Assembly: GCA_012839355.1 (NCBI GenBank)
Contig: DUNK01000005.1
Coordinates: 1-40,318, forward strand
DNA: 40,318 nt
Source of the DNA: Acholeplasma sp.
GTDB lineage: Bacteria > Bacillota_I > Bacilli_A > Acholeplasmatales > UBA5453
Direction: 5' to 3'
Below the pieces are notes generated by a model. That model made no database searches. It was not told the DNA's origin and saw only the letters and a list, made by a program, of their open reading frames with translations. Both the position numbers and the translations under genes were made by a program. The first letter of the stretch is position 1. Each line of letters opens with the position of its first letter. Of the stretch, positions 1-12,368 are shown one piece after another.

Positions 1-2001
<2,001 letters not shown>

Positions 2002-2022
2002 TTGCAATTAAAAATTTATCCA

Positions 2023-2035
2023 CTTTTCAAAGATC
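2023..2035 (-). promoter_or_regulatory. boxA-like antitermination element before 23S
   Basis: On the minus strand this reads GATCTTTGAAAAG, close to the TCTTTGAAAA leader element seen in Firmicutes rRNA operons. A second copy lies ahead of the 16S gene. Position between tRNA-Ile and 23S fits a role in NusB/S10 antitermination; the role is inferred. Confidence 0.4.
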
Positions 2036-2057
2036 TTCTACTTCCAAAAAAACTTAA

Positions 2058-2134
2058 TGGTGGGCCTGAGTGGACTCGAACCACCGACCTCCCGGTTATC
2101 AGCCGAGCGCTCTAACCAGCTGAGCTACAGGCCC
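2058..2134 (-). tRNA. tRNA-Ile(GAT), CCA encoded
   Basis: A 77-nt cloverleaf on the minus strand: acceptor GGGCCTG pairs with CAGGCCC, discriminator A, and the CCA end is encoded. The anticodon loop reads CTGATAA, giving anticodon GAT (isoleucine). The T-loop region GGTTCGAGTCC is standard. It sits in the 16S-23S spacer, the classic place for tRNA-Ile. Confidence 0.97.
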
Positions 2135-2204
2135 ACATAACCAGTTATAACCACTTTTTAAGTCTCTCAAAACTGAATGTGAAAAGTACTACAACGCTTC
2201 CCTT

Positions 2205-3724
<1,520 letters not shown>

Positions 3725-3801
3725 TTTATCTGAATTGTTTGTTTCTAGCTTTTTTTCTCTTAGAATTTCTTTTTTGTTGTTGTAACTTCTTTTCACTATT
3801 C

Positions 3802-3813
3802 AGTTTTCAAAGA
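3802..3813 (-). promoter_or_regulatory. boxA-like element in the 16S leader
   Basis: The minus strand reads GTCTTTGAAAACTGAATAG here, the typical leader element of low-GC Gram-positive rRNA operons, about 80 nt before the mature 16S start. It is likely an antitermination or processing signal (inference from position and sequence). Confidence 0.45.
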
Positions 3814-3858
3814 CCTAATTACTCGCGCGCTTCTATATTATTATTGTCGCGCTTTTTT

Positions 3859-3887
3859 ATTTTAACATTATAAAATCGGGATGTCAA
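3859..3887 (-). promoter_or_regulatory. rRNA operon promoter
   Basis: On the minus strand TTGACA (3882-3887) is followed after exactly 17 bases by TAAAAT (3859-3864), with TGT immediately before the -10 (extended -10). It is about 135 bp before the mature 16S. The -35 lies inside the loop of the terminator hairpin of the upstream tRNA-Tyr gene. Confidence 0.75.
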
Positions 3888-3905
3888 GACTAATTTCCCG
3901 ATTTT
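3872..3905 (-). terminator. Terminator of tRNA-Tyr, overlapping the rRNA promoter
   Basis: Perfect 10-bp inverted repeat AAAATCGGGA ... TCCCGATTTT on the minus strand, 14-nt loop, starting 12 bp after the tRNA-Tyr CCA end and followed by an AT-rich run. The loop contains the rRNA -35 box TTGACA. Confidence 0.6.
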
Positions 3906-3917
3906 AGCGTTTTAAAA

Positions 3918-4002
3918 TGGTGGTGGGGGACGGATTCGAACCGCCGAACCCTTAGGGAGTAGATTTACAGTCTACCGCGTTTAGCCACTTCGCTACCCCA
4001 CC
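3918..4002 (-). tRNA. tRNA-Tyr(GTA), CCA encoded
   Basis: An 85-nt class II tRNA on the minus strand. Acceptor GGTGGGG pairs with CCCCACC, discriminator A, CCA encoded. The anticodon loop CTGTAAA gives anticodon GTA (tyrosine), and a long variable arm (CTCCCTAAGGGTTCGG region) is present as expected for bacterial tRNA-Tyr. It stands between the DUF951 gene and the rRNA promoter. Confidence 0.96.
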
Positions 4003-4075
4003 ACTTTAGACACGCTGCCATTTATTCTATCTTATTCAGAATAAAATTGCAACCTTTTTATTTGTCTATTATATT

Positions 4076-4249
4076 TTAATTGTCTTTTTTTATAATTTTA
4101 TCGAGTTTTACCTTAGGAAGCATAATTTCTCTGTTGCATTTTTGACATTTTATCTTAATATCAGCACCAGTTCTTATTACAATCCAAAGGTTGTTTTGGC
4201 AAACATGAGGTTTTTTTGTTTCAATAATCATTCCAACTTCATATTTCAT
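4076..4249 (-). CDS. DUF951 family small protein (YyzM-like)
   Basis: A 57-residue protein, start MKYEVGMIIETKKPHVCQNN, too short for usual length cut-offs. The pattern KKPHxC...W.IIRTG.DI.IKC..C is the DUF951 signature also seen in B. subtilis YyzM: a conserved PHxC and a CxxC (KCQKCN) that could bind a metal. Function is not known. Its ATG overlaps the TGA of parB (ATGA), so it is probably translationally coupled and last in the mnmG-rsmG-parB operon. The location next to parB/rsmG agrees with the Bacillus origin-region neighbourhood. Confidence 0.85.
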   Translation of the reverse strand: MKYEVGMIIETKKPHVCQNNLWIVIRTGADIKIKCQKCNREIMLPKVKLDKIIKKDN

Positions 4250-5085
4250 TTTAATAATTTTTCCAATAGGTTTTCTAACTCTTGTTCGTTCTTGTAAGAG
4301 ATTGTTAGTTTCTTAGGTTTAATACTCACAGGATAACCTAATTTCTTATTTAATTGTTTTTCATAACTAACATATTGGTTAGGTTTAGGTTCTCTTTTTT
4401 GTTTAACAACTTTTGTTTCTTCTTTTGCAAGATTTTCAATATCTCTAACGCTTAAAGATTTCTCAACAATTAGTTTGGCTAATTCAATAACTCGTTTTGG
4501 ATCATCCATTTTGGAAAGCACACGAGCATGACTCATTGATAGTACATTAGTATTAACCATCTCTTGAACATCTTCAGGCAATGATAATAAACCTAACATA
4601 TTTGTAATGTGGCTTCTACTCTTACTAACTTTTAGTGCTAATTCATTATGAGTTAAACCTAAGTTCCTTCTTAACATGTGATATGCTTCTGCTTCTTCAA
4701 TTGGTGTCAAATCTTCTCTTTGTAAGTTTTCAATTAAAGAAAGTTCGGTCACTTGACTATCTTCATATTCTCTAACTATTGCTGGAATAGTTTTCAAGCC
4801 TGCTTTATTAGCTGCACGATATCTTCTTTCACCCGCAACAATTAAATAACCACCATTTGCTTTTTTTAAAATAATCGGTTGAAAAACACCATGTTCACGA
4901 ATGGAGTTTGCAAGTTCATCTAACTTTTCTTGATCAAAAATTCTTCTTGGTTGATAAGGATTAGGAGAGATTAAACTTAAATCAATTTGCTCAATTGATT
5001 CGCCTTCTTTTAATTCTCTCTTACTTGGTTTTTCAACAACTGCTTCTTCCTTTAAAATATCTTTTAGTCCTCTTGCTCTTTGCAT
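4246..5085 (-). CDS. ParB/Spo0J/Noc family DNA-binding protein
   Basis: 279 residues, a usual length for chromosomal ParB. Order: N-terminal tail, ParB/Srx domain (about residues 31-120) with the CTP-binding motif GERRYRA (85-91) and ENLQRED (119-125), a helix-turn-helix near 143-165 (GLTHNELALKVSKSRSHI), and a C-terminal dimerisation region. ParB proteins bind parS and spread as CTP-dependent clamps in chromosome segregation; Noc is a relative acting in nucleoid occlusion. No parA precedes it and it follows rsmG directly, which is the position of noc in Bacillus; the HTH, however, resembles Spo0J, so the exact class is open. SD AGGAGG lies 8 bp before the ATG. Confidence 0.88.
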   Translation of the reverse strand: MQRARGLKDILKEEAVVEKPSKRELKEGESIEQIDLSLISPNPYQPRRIFDQEKLDELANSIREHGVFQPIILKKANGGYLIVAGERRYRAANKAGLKTIPAIVREYEDSQVTELSLIENLQREDLTPIEEAEAYHMLRRNLGLTHNELALKVSKSRSHITNMLGLLSLPEDVQEMVNTNVLSMSHARVLSKMDDPKRVIELAKLIVEKSLSVRDIENLAKEETKVVKQKREPKPNQYVSYEKQLNKKLGYPVSIKPKKLTISYKNEQELENLLEKLLK

Positions 5086-5099
5086 ATAAAGTCCTCCTT

Positions 5100-5789
5100 C
5101 TAAAGTGGGTTTTTCTTTATTTGATTAAATGGTCTTGGATAACCTTTAACGCTTTTTTTCTTATCTATTATTATAATAGTTCTTTTACCTAATTGTAAGG
5201 GCAATTCAATATTTAATATATTTTTCAGTTTTCCACCTAATATCATTATACCATTTTTTGCTTCTTCAATCTCGCTTTCATAGTTGTCACCTTTCATTGC
5301 TAAAAAGGTTCCGCCGACCTTAACTAAAGGTAATGTGAGTTCACTTAAAATATTTAGTTGCGCAACAGCTCTAGCCGTTACAATCTCAAAACTTTCAAAG
5401 TGCTTTTTTGCGAACTCTTCCGAACGCATATTATACACCTTAACATTATCTAATTTTAAAAGTTTAAGAACACTCTTTAAGAAGTTTGCTTTCTTAGTTT
5501 GCGACTCAATTAAACTGAAGTTTATATCCTTGTTTATTATCGCCAAAGGGATGCCCGGAAATCCCGCACCTGAGCCAATATCAGCAACACTCATCCCACT
5601 CTTAAAAAGTCCTGTTTTTAGGAGTGTTAGTGAGTCATAAAAGTGTTTAATTAGCACTTCTTCATAATCAGTAATTCTCGTTAAATTATACTTTTTATTT
5701 TCCTCTAACAAGTAATTATAATAAGCCTTAAAAGCCTCTTCTTGTTCGATTGTTAAATTGATGTTTAAATCTTTAAATAGTTCTTTCAT
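5100..5789 (-). CDS. rsmG: 16S rRNA (guanine-527-N7) methyltransferase RsmG
   Basis: 229 residues, typical length. The SAM-binding motif I is seen as [15 protein letters not shown] (GSGAGFPG at 72-79), with the family-specific TARAVAQL downstream. RsmG (GidB) methylates G527 of 16S rRNA with SAM. The start ATG overlaps the TGA of mnmG, so the two are translationally coupled, the near-universal gidA-gidB pair. The stop is TAG, 14 bp before the parB start. Confidence 0.96.
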   Translation of the reverse strand: MKELFKDLNINLTIEQEEAFKAYYNYLLEENKKYNLTRITDYEEVLIKHFYDSLTLLKTGLFKSGMSVADIGSGAGFPGIPLAIINKDINFSLIESQTKKANFLKSVLKLLKLDNVKVYNMRSEEFAKKHFESFEIVTARAVAQLNILSELTLPLVKVGGTFLAMKGDNYESEIEEAKNGIMILGGKLKNILNIELPLQLGKRTIIIIDKKKSVKGYPRPFNQIKKNPL

Positions 5790-7630
5790 TTTAGTGTCCT
5801 TAAATATATTTTTAAGATAGATATATCTGTTGGGTTAACGCCACTAATTCTCTTCGCTTGACCGATTGTTTTTGGTCTTCTTTTTGAGAGTTTTTCTCTT
5901 GCTTCTGTAGCGATGTTTTTTATTTCTTCATAATTAATATTTACAGGTATTAAAATATTATCATCATACTTCATCTTATTAACTTTTACACTTACATCTT
6001 CAATATATCCATCATATTTTATTTCAATTTCTACATGCTCTAATACATCATCAGAAAACTCTTTATCAATAAATAATTTGATAATTTTATAATCAATCTC
6101 TGGACGTTTTAAAAGTGTTTTGATTGATTCTTTTTGTTTAATTGTTGGTAGTCCATTTTCTTCTAAAAAGGCATTGGTTTCTTTATTAGGTAATAAATAT
6201 GTTTCGCTTATTAATTCTTTAACTTCTTCTATATCTTTCTTTTTATTTATATACTTTTCATATAACTTATCATCTATTAATCCAAACTCATACGCATAGT
6301 CTCTTAACCTTAAATCAGCATTATCATTTCTTAAAAAGAGACGATACTCAGCTCTTGTTGAGAAAAGTCTATAAGGTTCGTCTGTGCCTTTACTAACTAA
6401 ATCATCAATTAAAACTCCAATATAAGCTTCATCTCTGCCTAAAATAAATGGGTCTTTTCCATCAATCTTTAAGCTCGCATTAATGCCTGCGATTAAACCT
6501 TGACCTGCTGCTTCTTCGTAGCCACTTGTGCCATTTATTTGTCCAGCACAATAAAGATTATTAATTAATGTTGTTTCTAGGGTTTGTTTTAGTTGTGTGG
6601 GGTTAATTGCATCATATTCTATCGCATATGCGTATTGAACTATTTCTGCGTTTTCTAACCCAGGAATAGTTTTTAAAATTTCTTCTTGCACATCTTTTGG
6701 TAGTGCCGTGTATAATCCTTGAATATATATTTCATCATTTAATAACGATTCAGGCTCTAAAAATAGTAAGTGACTATCATGATTATGAAACCTTACTATT
6801 TTATCTTCTATTGAAGGACAATATCTAGGTCCTGCTCCTTCACTAGCGCCACTATACATTGTTGTTTGGTGAAGATTATTTTTAATTATTTCATGTGTTT
6901 TTAAATTTGTTCTTGTTATATAACAAACTTCATCTTTTAAACTTATTTCAGCATCTTTATCAAAAGAAAACCTATATTTATTGTTGCCTATTTGAACTTC
7001 TAAATTAGATACATCAACAGTCTGTTTTCTCACTCTTGGTGGACTAGAGGTTCTAAGTCTCATTAACTTAAAGCCTGCTTCTTTTAAATCGTTAGATATA
7101 CCTTTTGTTGTAGGTTGTTTATCAGGCCCTTCATCTATAACATTTAAACCAATTAAGATATTACTCGCTAAATATGTTCCAGCAGTAATAATAACTGTTT
7201 TACTATAAATGTTTTCCCCTGTTTTTAACTTAACGCCTTTAACTGTTTTTTCTTCAATTATTAAGTTTTCTACTAACGCCTCAATTAAAGTTAAGTTTTC
7301 TTCTTTTTGTAAGAGTTCTAACATCTTTTTCGGATAAAGAACCTTATCTGTTTGAGCCCTTAAAGCGTGTACCGCTGGACCTTTAGATGTATTTAACATT
7401 TTAATTTGTAGTTTTGTAGCATCAGCAACCCTACCCATTAACCCCCCTAAAGCATCTATTTCTCTAACAACTATTCCCTTAGCTGTACCACCAATCGCTG
7501 GATTACAACTCATAAAAGCTACTCGCGATAAATCGCCAGTAACTAAAGCTGTTTTTTTATTCGTTTTTGCTGCTGCATAAGCTGCCTCTACACCTGCGTG
7601 TCCGCCGCCTACAACAATTACATCATACAT
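5786..7630 (-). CDS. mnmG: tRNA uridine-5-carboxymethylaminomethyl modification enzyme MnmG (GidA)
   Basis: 614 residues, close to the family length of about 620-630. The N-terminal FAD site [12 protein letters not shown] (6-17), the segment [10 protein letters not shown] and the C-terminal [11 protein letters not shown] helix are all diagnostic. With MnmE it modifies wobble U34 of several tRNAs using FAD and 5,10-methylene-THF, which links it to the folate enzymes encoded later in the window. The usual TGTPPRI stretch reads TSSPPRV here, a mild variation. The ATG is preceded by AGGAG. The only DNA between the transketolase stop and this start holds a terminator hairpin. Confidence 0.97.
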   Translation of the reverse strand: MYDVIVVGGGHAGVEAAYAAAKTNKKTALVTGDLSRVAFMSCNPAIGGTAKGIVVREIDALGGLMGRVADATKLQIKMLNTSKGPAVHALRAQTDKVLYPKKMLELLQKEENLTLIEALVENLIIEEKTVKGVKLKTGENIYSKTVIITAGTYLASNILIGLNVIDEGPDKQPTTKGISNDLKEAGFKLMRLRTSSPPRVRKQTVDVSNLEVQIGNNKYRFSFDKDAEISLKDEVCYITRTNLKTHEIIKNNLHQTTMYSGASEGAGPRYCPSIEDKIVRFHNHDSHLLFLEPESLLNDEIYIQGLYTALPKDVQEEILKTIPGLENAEIVQYAYAIEYDAINPTQLKQTLETTLINNLYCAGQINGTSGYEEAAGQGLIAGINASLKIDGKDPFILGRDEAYIGVLIDDLVSKGTDEPYRLFSTRAEYRLFLRNDNADLRLRDYAYEFGLIDDKLYEKYINKKKDIEEVKELISETYLLPNKETNAFLEENGLPTIKQKESIKTLLKRPEIDYKIIKLFIDKEFSDDVLEHVEIEIKYDGYIEDVSVKVNKMKYDDNILIPVNINYEEIKNIATEAREKLSKRRPKTIGQAKRISGVNPTDISILKIYLRTLK

Positions 7631-7642
7631 CTTTTTACTCCT

Positions 7643-7667
7643 AAAAAAAGGCGTATCGTTACGCCTT
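7643..7667 (-). terminator. Terminator in the tkt-mnmG gap
   Basis: Minus strand: AAGGCGTA, loop ACGA, TACGCCTT, then a run of T (stem arms 7648-7655 and 7660-7667). The stem begins inside the tkt stop codon and the T run ends about 13 bp before the mnmG ATG. Confidence 0.8.
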
Positions 7668-9615
7668 AAATTTTTTTGTACTCTTCGACAATATCTTCAA
7701 CTTCGAACTTTAATTCTCTCCTAACTACTTCTTTAGGAGCTGATATACCAAAATCATTTAAACCATAAACGTGTTTCGTGTATTTATACCAAGGCATTGG
7801 AGAACCTAATTCGATTGCTAAAATTTTAGCATCTTCTGGTAATAATTCTTCTTTATATTTATCTATTTGTTTATCAAACATCTCCATTGATGGCATACTA
7901 ACAACACGTGTAAATATATTATCATTTTCTAATTCTTTTTGAGCGAATATTGCTAGAGGTACTTCTGAACCTGATGCTAGTAACACTCCATCTAGCTTTC
8001 CTTTTTCTTTTGAGACAACATATGCGCCTCTCTTAAACGAACGATTAAATGCTGAAACATTCCTAACTGACTGTCTCGTTAAAACAAGCACAGTTGGTCC
8101 ATCTAAGTTTTCCATTGCTAATTTCCATGCTTGAACAGTCTCATTTGCATCAGCAGGTCTGAAGACTGTTAAATTTGGAATTGATCTAAGCATTGTTAAT
8201 TGCTCAATCGGTTGATGCGTTGGTCCATCTTCACCAACCATAACCGAATCATGTGTAAAGATGTATATAACAGGTAACTTCATCATTGCAGAAAGTCTAA
8301 TAGCTGGTTTCATATAATCACTAAACACGAAGAAACCACCAGAGAAAACTCTTAATCCTCCATGTAAGGCAATACCATTATTAATAGCTGCCATAGCATG
8401 TTCTCTAACACCATAATTAATATTTCTACCTTCTGGTCTATCTTTAGTAAAGTCGCCGCCCACTCCTTTGGCTTTTGTAGAACTGCTTAAATCTGCAGAA
8501 CCTCCTATTAAATTAGGATATTTTTCACTTAAAACTTTAATAAGTTCACCGCTTACTTGACGAGTAGCAATTGATTCGCCAATATTATATGTTGGTAAAT
8601 CATCATATTGTAATTTATAATCTTCTTTTATAAATCTTTCAAACATTTCAAATTCTGGACGATGCTTTTCTTTATAAGTTTCAGCCATTGATTGCCATTT
8701 TTCATACTCTTTTAATCCTCTTTCATACACATGCTTATGATAATGTGCATAAACATCTGGATCAACATCAAATGGCTCGTGTTTATATCCTAAATATTTC
8801 GCTGTATCGGCTCTATTTGTTTCTCCTAGAGGAGCTCCATGAACTGCCTCTGTATTAGCGAGTGGACTACCATAACCAATAATAGTTTTAATTTCAATTA
8901 ATGTTGGTTTGTCAGATTTTTTAGCTTTGTTAATTGCGTTAGAAATAGCATACGGATCTGTGCCTTTTTTAACTAGAATATAATTCCACTTTGCTGCAGC
9001 AAATCGCATCTTATGATCTTCGCTAGTAGCCATGCTTGTAGGACCATCTAACTGAATATCATTTGAATCAAATAAAACTATTAGTTTGTTTAACTTTAAA
9101 TGACCCGCCAAACTTATCGCTTCTTGCGCAACACCTTCTTGTAAGTCTCCATCACCACAAAGTGCATATGTATAATGATCAACTAACTTTAATCTTCCTT
9201 TATTGAATCTAGCGGCTAAGTGTGCCTCAGCAATAGCCATTCCAACCGCATTAGCTATCCCTTGACCAAGCGGTCCTGTAGTTGCATCAACGCCATCGGC
9301 ATGATTATATTCAGGATGACCTGGTGTTTTTCCATTTTGACGGAAATTTTTTAAATCAGCTAAATCAACATTAAATCTCGACAAATGATTAATCGCATAT
9401 AATAATGCTGAACCATGTCCTGCTGATAAAACAAAACGATCGCGATTAATCCACTTTGGATTAGCTGGATTAACAATTAAATGTTTTGTATATAAACCAT
9501 AAATAGTTGGTGCCGCACCTAAAACTATCCCTGGGTGCCCACTGTTGGCCTTGTTTATCGCATCAACGCCAAGCATTCTCAGTGTATTTAATGCAAGTTT
9601 TTCTGTTTTATCCAT
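7666..9615 (-). CDS. tkt: Transketolase
   Basis: 649 residues, normal length. Thiamine diphosphate site GDGDLQEG...N (154-161 onward), N-terminal GHPG, and the central-domain segment [19 protein letters not shown] with the catalytic-type EDGPTHQP motif. Transfers two-carbon ketol units between sugar phosphates in the non-oxidative pentose phosphate pathway. It could process pentose phosphates released from nucleotides, in line with the secreted nuclease in this window (inference). SD AAGGAG precedes the ATG. It lies 19 bp after the FSTMRK-repeat protein gene and ends in a strong terminator. Confidence 0.97.
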   Translation of the reverse strand: MDKTEKLALNTLRMLGVDAINKANSGHPGIVLGAAPTIYGLYTKHLIVNPANPKWINRDRFVLSAGHGSALLYAINHLSRFNVDLADLKNFRQNGKTPGHPEYNHADGVDATTGPLGQGIANAVGMAIAEAHLAARFNKGRLKLVDHYTYALCGDGDLQEGVAQEAISLAGHLKLNKLIVLFDSNDIQLDGPTSMATSEDHKMRFAAAKWNYILVKKGTDPYAISNAINKAKKSDKPTLIEIKTIIGYGSPLANTEAVHGAPLGETNRADTAKYLGYKHEPFDVDPDVYAHYHKHVYERGLKEYEKWQSMAETYKEKHRPEFEMFERFIKEDYKLQYDDLPTYNIGESIATRQVSGELIKVLSEKYPNLIGGSADLSSSTKAKGVGGDFTKDRPEGRNINYGVREHAMAAINNGIALHGGLRVFSGGFFVFSDYMKPAIRLSAMMKLPVIYIFTHDSVMVGEDGPTHQPIEQLTMLRSIPNLTVFRPADANETVQAWKLAMENLDGPTVLVLTRQSVRNVSAFNRSFKRGAYVVSKEKGKLDGVLLASGSEVPLAIFAQKELENDNIFTRVVSMPSMEMFDKQIDKYKEELLPEDAKILAIELGSPMPWYKYTKHVYGLNDFGISAPKEVVRRELKFEVEDIVEEYKKI

Positions 9616-9634
9616 GATAAACTCCTTTTATTTA

Positions 9635-11347
9635 TTATTTAATAGCTTCTAATAATTCACCTTTACGCATTGTACTAAAGTTAGGAACTTTCTTAACTCT
9701 TGCTAATGCTTTTAATTCAACTGCTCTTAAATCTTCAACTTTATTTGGGATTGCTGCAACTAATTCTGGTTTACGCATTGTACTAAAACCAGCAACTTTT
9801 CTTTCTTTTGCGAATTCTTTTAATTCTTCAACTGTTAAAAGATTTAAATTAGCTGTGCCATCTTCATTTAATACATTAATTACTTCAACCTCTTCAACTT
9901 CTTCAACAACTTCTTCAACTACAACAGGTATTCCTAAAGTTAAACCTTCAATAAGTTCATCTTTACGCATTGTACTAAAGTTAGGTAATTCATAGTATCT
10001 AGCATAAGCTTTTAATTCAGTTAATCTTAACTCATTAATGTTGTTAGGTAAAGATTCAACTAATTCAGGTTTACGCATAGTGCTAAATCCTACAACTTTT
10101 CTATCTTTCGCGAATTCTTTTAATTCTTCAACTGTTAAAACAGCTAGATTAACCTTTCCATCTTTTTCAACAACTTGAATTCTTTCGCTTGCTTCTTCAA
10201 CTACAGGCATTTCTTCTTTTTGAGGCTCTTCTTTTTCTTGATAACCATTTTTAAGAACATCAATTAATTCACCTTTACGCATTGTGCTGAAATTTGGAAT
10301 ACTTTCTAATCTTGCAAGTGCTTGAAGTTCAACAACTCTTAAATCAGCATATACTTTTGGTAAAACTTCTACTAGTTCACCTTTACGCATTGTGCTAAAA
10401 CCATTGACTTTTCGATCTTTCGCAAATTCTTTCAATTCATCAACTGTTAAAACAGATAAATCTACTGCATCATTAGGATCAACAGCCTTTTCTGCCGGTT
10501 TCTCTTTTGGTTTAGCTGCTGCTTTAGGTTTAACTTCTTCTTTTGGTTTTTCTTCAACTTTAGCAGGCGTTTTTTCTTCTTTAGGCTTAACTTCTTCCTT
10601 CTTAACCTCTTTCGGCTCTTCTTTAACTGTTTCAGCTGGTTTTGCTTCTTCTTTTTTAGGTTCCTCTTTTACTTCTTCAACCTTATCTTCTTTAGCTTCA
10701 CTTACCCACGCTGGTACAACTTGAGTTTCTTCTTTCTCTTCAACTTCTGCTTCATGAACTACATCTTCTTTAACTGGTTCTTCATCATCAAAGTTAAAAT
10801 ATCTAGCGTGATATTCTCTTTGTCTAACAACGAGTTCATCTAGTTTTGTATCACCAAAGAATTCTTCTAAATCATCAAAGTATTGATTACGTAATTTATC
10901 TACTTTTCTTCTTAAATAACTTGATTGAAAAATGTTAGCAATTAGAAACACAACTAAACCACCAATTGCGATTTGAATTGTATAATCAGCTAATTCTTTC
11001 ATAAGCATTGACACTACTAACAATCCGACAATTATTAAGAATACAGGTAGAATTAAACTTAAATAAATTCTTCTTCTCGCCTTTGATAAATCTTCATAAA
11101 GCTTAATTTGCAAAGATTGTACCTTTGGTAAAAAGAGTTCATTTAATTCTTCATAATAACCTTTTTCTACAAGTAATTTGTAAGACTTTCCATCACTTGA
11201 CCATGCGAAGAAATGGCCTTGCCCAGCATGCTGAGCTAAATAGTTAGTATCATTCATATAGTGAATTTCAACAACTTTTCCTTCAACTTCTAAAACTTCC
11301 GCTGGCGGATTAGTTAAAGAGTTAAACATTTTAACATTCATTTTCAT
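9635..11347 (-). CDS. Membrane-anchored protein with six Rho_N/SAP-like FSTMRK modules
   Basis: 570 residues, no recognised name. Residues 1-90 form an unknown soluble region; two hydrophobic segments (about 93-115 and 121-141) could form a membrane hairpin; 142-190 is charged helix; 190-295 is a Lys/Glu/Pro-rich low-complexity linker. The C-terminal half holds three tandem pairs of about 70 residues, six copies of a motif FSTMRKxEL (FSTMRK at 317, 353, 421, 457, 521, 557). Each module reads L..eLKefAKdrkv.gFSTMRKgELve.l, resembling the helix-extended-loop-helix of Rho N-terminal and SAP/LEM-type nucleic-acid-binding domains. A membrane-tethered nucleic-acid-binding role is inference. SD GGAGG is well placed. 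It lies between SRP RNA and tkt. Confidence 0.8.
   Translation of the reverse strand: MKMNVKMFNSLTNPPAEVLEVEGKVVEIHYMNDTNYLAQHAGQGHFFAWSSDGKSYKLLVEKGYYEELNELFLPKVQSLQIKLYEDLSKARRRIYLSLILPVFLIIVGLLVVSMLMKELADYTIQIAIGGLVVFLIANIFQSSYLRRKVDKLRNQYFDDLEEFFGDTKLDELVVRQREYHARYFNFDDEEPVKEDVVHEAEVEEKEETQVVPAWVSEAKEDKVEEVKEEPKKEEAKPAETVKEEPKEVKKEEVKPKEEKTPAKVEEKPKEEVKPKAAAKPKEKPAEKAVDPNDAVDLSVLTVDELKEFAKDRKVNGFSTMRKGELVEVLPKVYADLRVVELQALARLESIPNFSTMRKGELIDVLKNGYQEKEEPQKEEMPVVEEASERIQVVEKDGKVNLAVLTVEELKEFAKDRKVVGFSTMRKPELVESLPNNINELRLTELKAYARYYELPNFSTMRKDELIEGLTLGIPVVVEEVVEEVEEVEVINVLNEDGTANLNLLTVEELKEFAKERKVAGFSTMRKPELVAAIPNKVEDLRAVELKALARVKKVPNFSTMRKGELLEAIK
9638..10450 (-). repeat. Coding tandem repeats (three double FSTMRK modules)
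   Basis: The plus strand shows TTTACGCATTGTACTAAA or near copies six times (for example near 9660, 9772, 9960, 10070, 10275, 10382), encoding FSTMRK in reverse. The repeats come in three pairs with the first and second halves of each pair distinct (GFSTMRK after KDRKV/KERKV versus NFSTMRK after a divergent strand), so the unit is about 70 residues and arose by duplication of a two-module block. Confidence 0.85.
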
Positions 11348-11385
11348 TTTTTATACCTCCGTTTATTATTTAAATCTTTATGAAA

Positions 11386-11497
11386 AAATCCCACTCAAGC
11401 ATCGCTACCCACCCTCCCAAAAAGCTTATGGCTGCTTCAGTCAAGACCTGACCAGGTTCACTATCAGAAGTCGAATAGCGATGCTTGAAGGGGATTT
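11386..11497 (-). ncRNA. ffs: Signal recognition particle RNA (small bacterial type)
   Basis: The minus strand holds CCTGGTCAGGTC...TGAAGCAGCC, the conserved SRP domain IV core, inside a long stem closed by AATCCCCTTCAAGCATCGCTA pairing with TAGCGATGCTTGAGTGGGATT. About 110 nt, Alu domain absent. It begins directly after the tadA stop; tadA followed by scr/ffs is also the order in B. subtilis. A T run (GGGATTTTTTC) at the 3' end may serve as terminator. The apical loop reads TTGACT where GGAA is usual. It would bind Ffh for co-translational membrane targeting. Confidence 0.92.
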
Positions 11498-11947
11498 TCA
11501 CTTTCTTAATTGTTTGAAAAAATCTTTAATTATTATTTCCGATTCTTCTTTTAAAACATTCTTAGTTACTAACAATTTATGATTAAACTTATTTTTTAAA
11601 ACATTAAAACTACCACCAAGTGCTCCACTTTTATTATCTGTAGCACCAAAGTATACATGTTTAATTCTTGCTTGGATAATAGCCCCTACGCACATCATAC
11701 ATGGTTCTAATGTTACATATAAATCACAGTCTTCTAGTCTCCATGAGTTCAGTTTTTTATTAGCTTTCTCAATCGCTAATAATTCAGCATGTGCGAGAGT
11801 ACTTTCTTTATTTTCTCTCTTGTTGTGTGCCCTAGCAATGATCTTATTATCCTTTACAATCACACAACCGATAGGCACTTCATCTAATAAGTATGCTTTT
11901 TTTGCTTCTTTCAATGCCTCTAGCATATATTTTTCATGTTTTTTCAT
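11498..11947 (-). CDS. tadA: tRNA-specific adenosine deaminase TadA
   Basis: 149 residues. Zinc-dependent deaminase motifs HAE (53-55) and PCMMC (82-86, C83 and C86) are intact, and the PIGCVIVKDNKII segment is typical. Converts A34 to inosine in tRNA-Arg(ACG). Stop is TGA. The SRP RNA follows with no gap. A promoter with good boxes lies about 70 bp upstream of the ATG. Confidence 0.93.
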   Translation of the reverse strand: MKKHEKYMLEALKEAKKAYLLDEVPIGCVIVKDNKIIARAHNKRENKESTLAHAELLAIEKANKKLNSWRLEDCDLYVTLEPCMMCVGAIIQARIKHVYFGATDNKSGALGGSFNVLKNKFNHKLLVTKNVLKEESEIIIKDFFKQLRK

Positions 11948-12016
11948 TAATTATTTTAAACCCGTTCAAATAAATATTTTTAAAATCATTTTATGATTTA
12001 AAACGACACTAAATAT

Positions 12017-12045
12017 AGTATATAGGCTTTTACCTTTTTTTACAA
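12017..12045 (-). promoter_or_regulatory. Predicted promoter for tadA / SRP RNA
   Basis: Minus strand TTGTAA (12040-12045), 17-bp spacer, TATACT (12017-12022). This would start transcription about 60 nt upstream of tadA and could also feed the SRP RNA. Confidence 0.6.
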
Positions 12046-12330
12046 GTGTTTTAAACTCTTTTTTACATTTAAAATTTATTTGTTTTAGAATTCAAATTCA
12101 AAGTTTTCAAAAACAATTCTCTCATACCTGCAAAAAGAGACTCTTTTAACTCTAAAACGTTCCTTCAAAAAGTTTTTTTGCTAATTTTTAAAATATAACA
12201 GATAATCTATCTATTAAATAGTTGTTGTTTTTTTTGAGCCTTATTATAATGTTATCCACAAAAAATGTGGAAAACTTTTAATTGGACAACCTTTCTAAAC
12301 TATGTTTTAATTAAATTTTTCTTTATATGC
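12046..12330. other. AT-rich intergenic region with an inverted DnaA-box pair
   Basis: About 285 bp with no credible gene. It holds TTATCCACA (12252-12260), a perfect DnaA box, facing TGTGGAAAA (12266-12274), a one-mismatch box in the opposite direction; together CCACA-AAAAA-TGTGG forms a small palindrome. The rest is T- and A-rich without clear repeats. The origin-like content is not enough to call oriC. Confidence 0.45.
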
Positions 12331-12368
12331 AAAAAAAATACCTTCGCACCGGAAGGTATATTTTTTTT
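12331..12368 (-). terminator. Terminator of rpmE
   Basis: Hairpin ATACCTTC / GAAGGTAT with loop CGGTGC on the minus strand, flanked by A8 and T8, so it could also work in the other direction. It starts at the rpmE stop codon. Confidence 0.85.

Noticed and set aside
4246-7630. parS or Noc-binding sites near parB
   Set aside because: I looked for TGTTTCACGTGAAACA-like and ATTTCCCGGGAAAT-like sequences and saw none in the window.
10392-10724. Plus-strand frame rich in Ser/Phe/Gly
   Set aside because: It is the antisense shadow of the Lys/Glu-rich linker and repeats of the FSTMRK protein.
12046-12330. Chromosomal origin
   Set aside because: Only two DnaA boxes, no dnaA nearby and nearly all genes on both sides run on the same strand, which is not expected at an origin.
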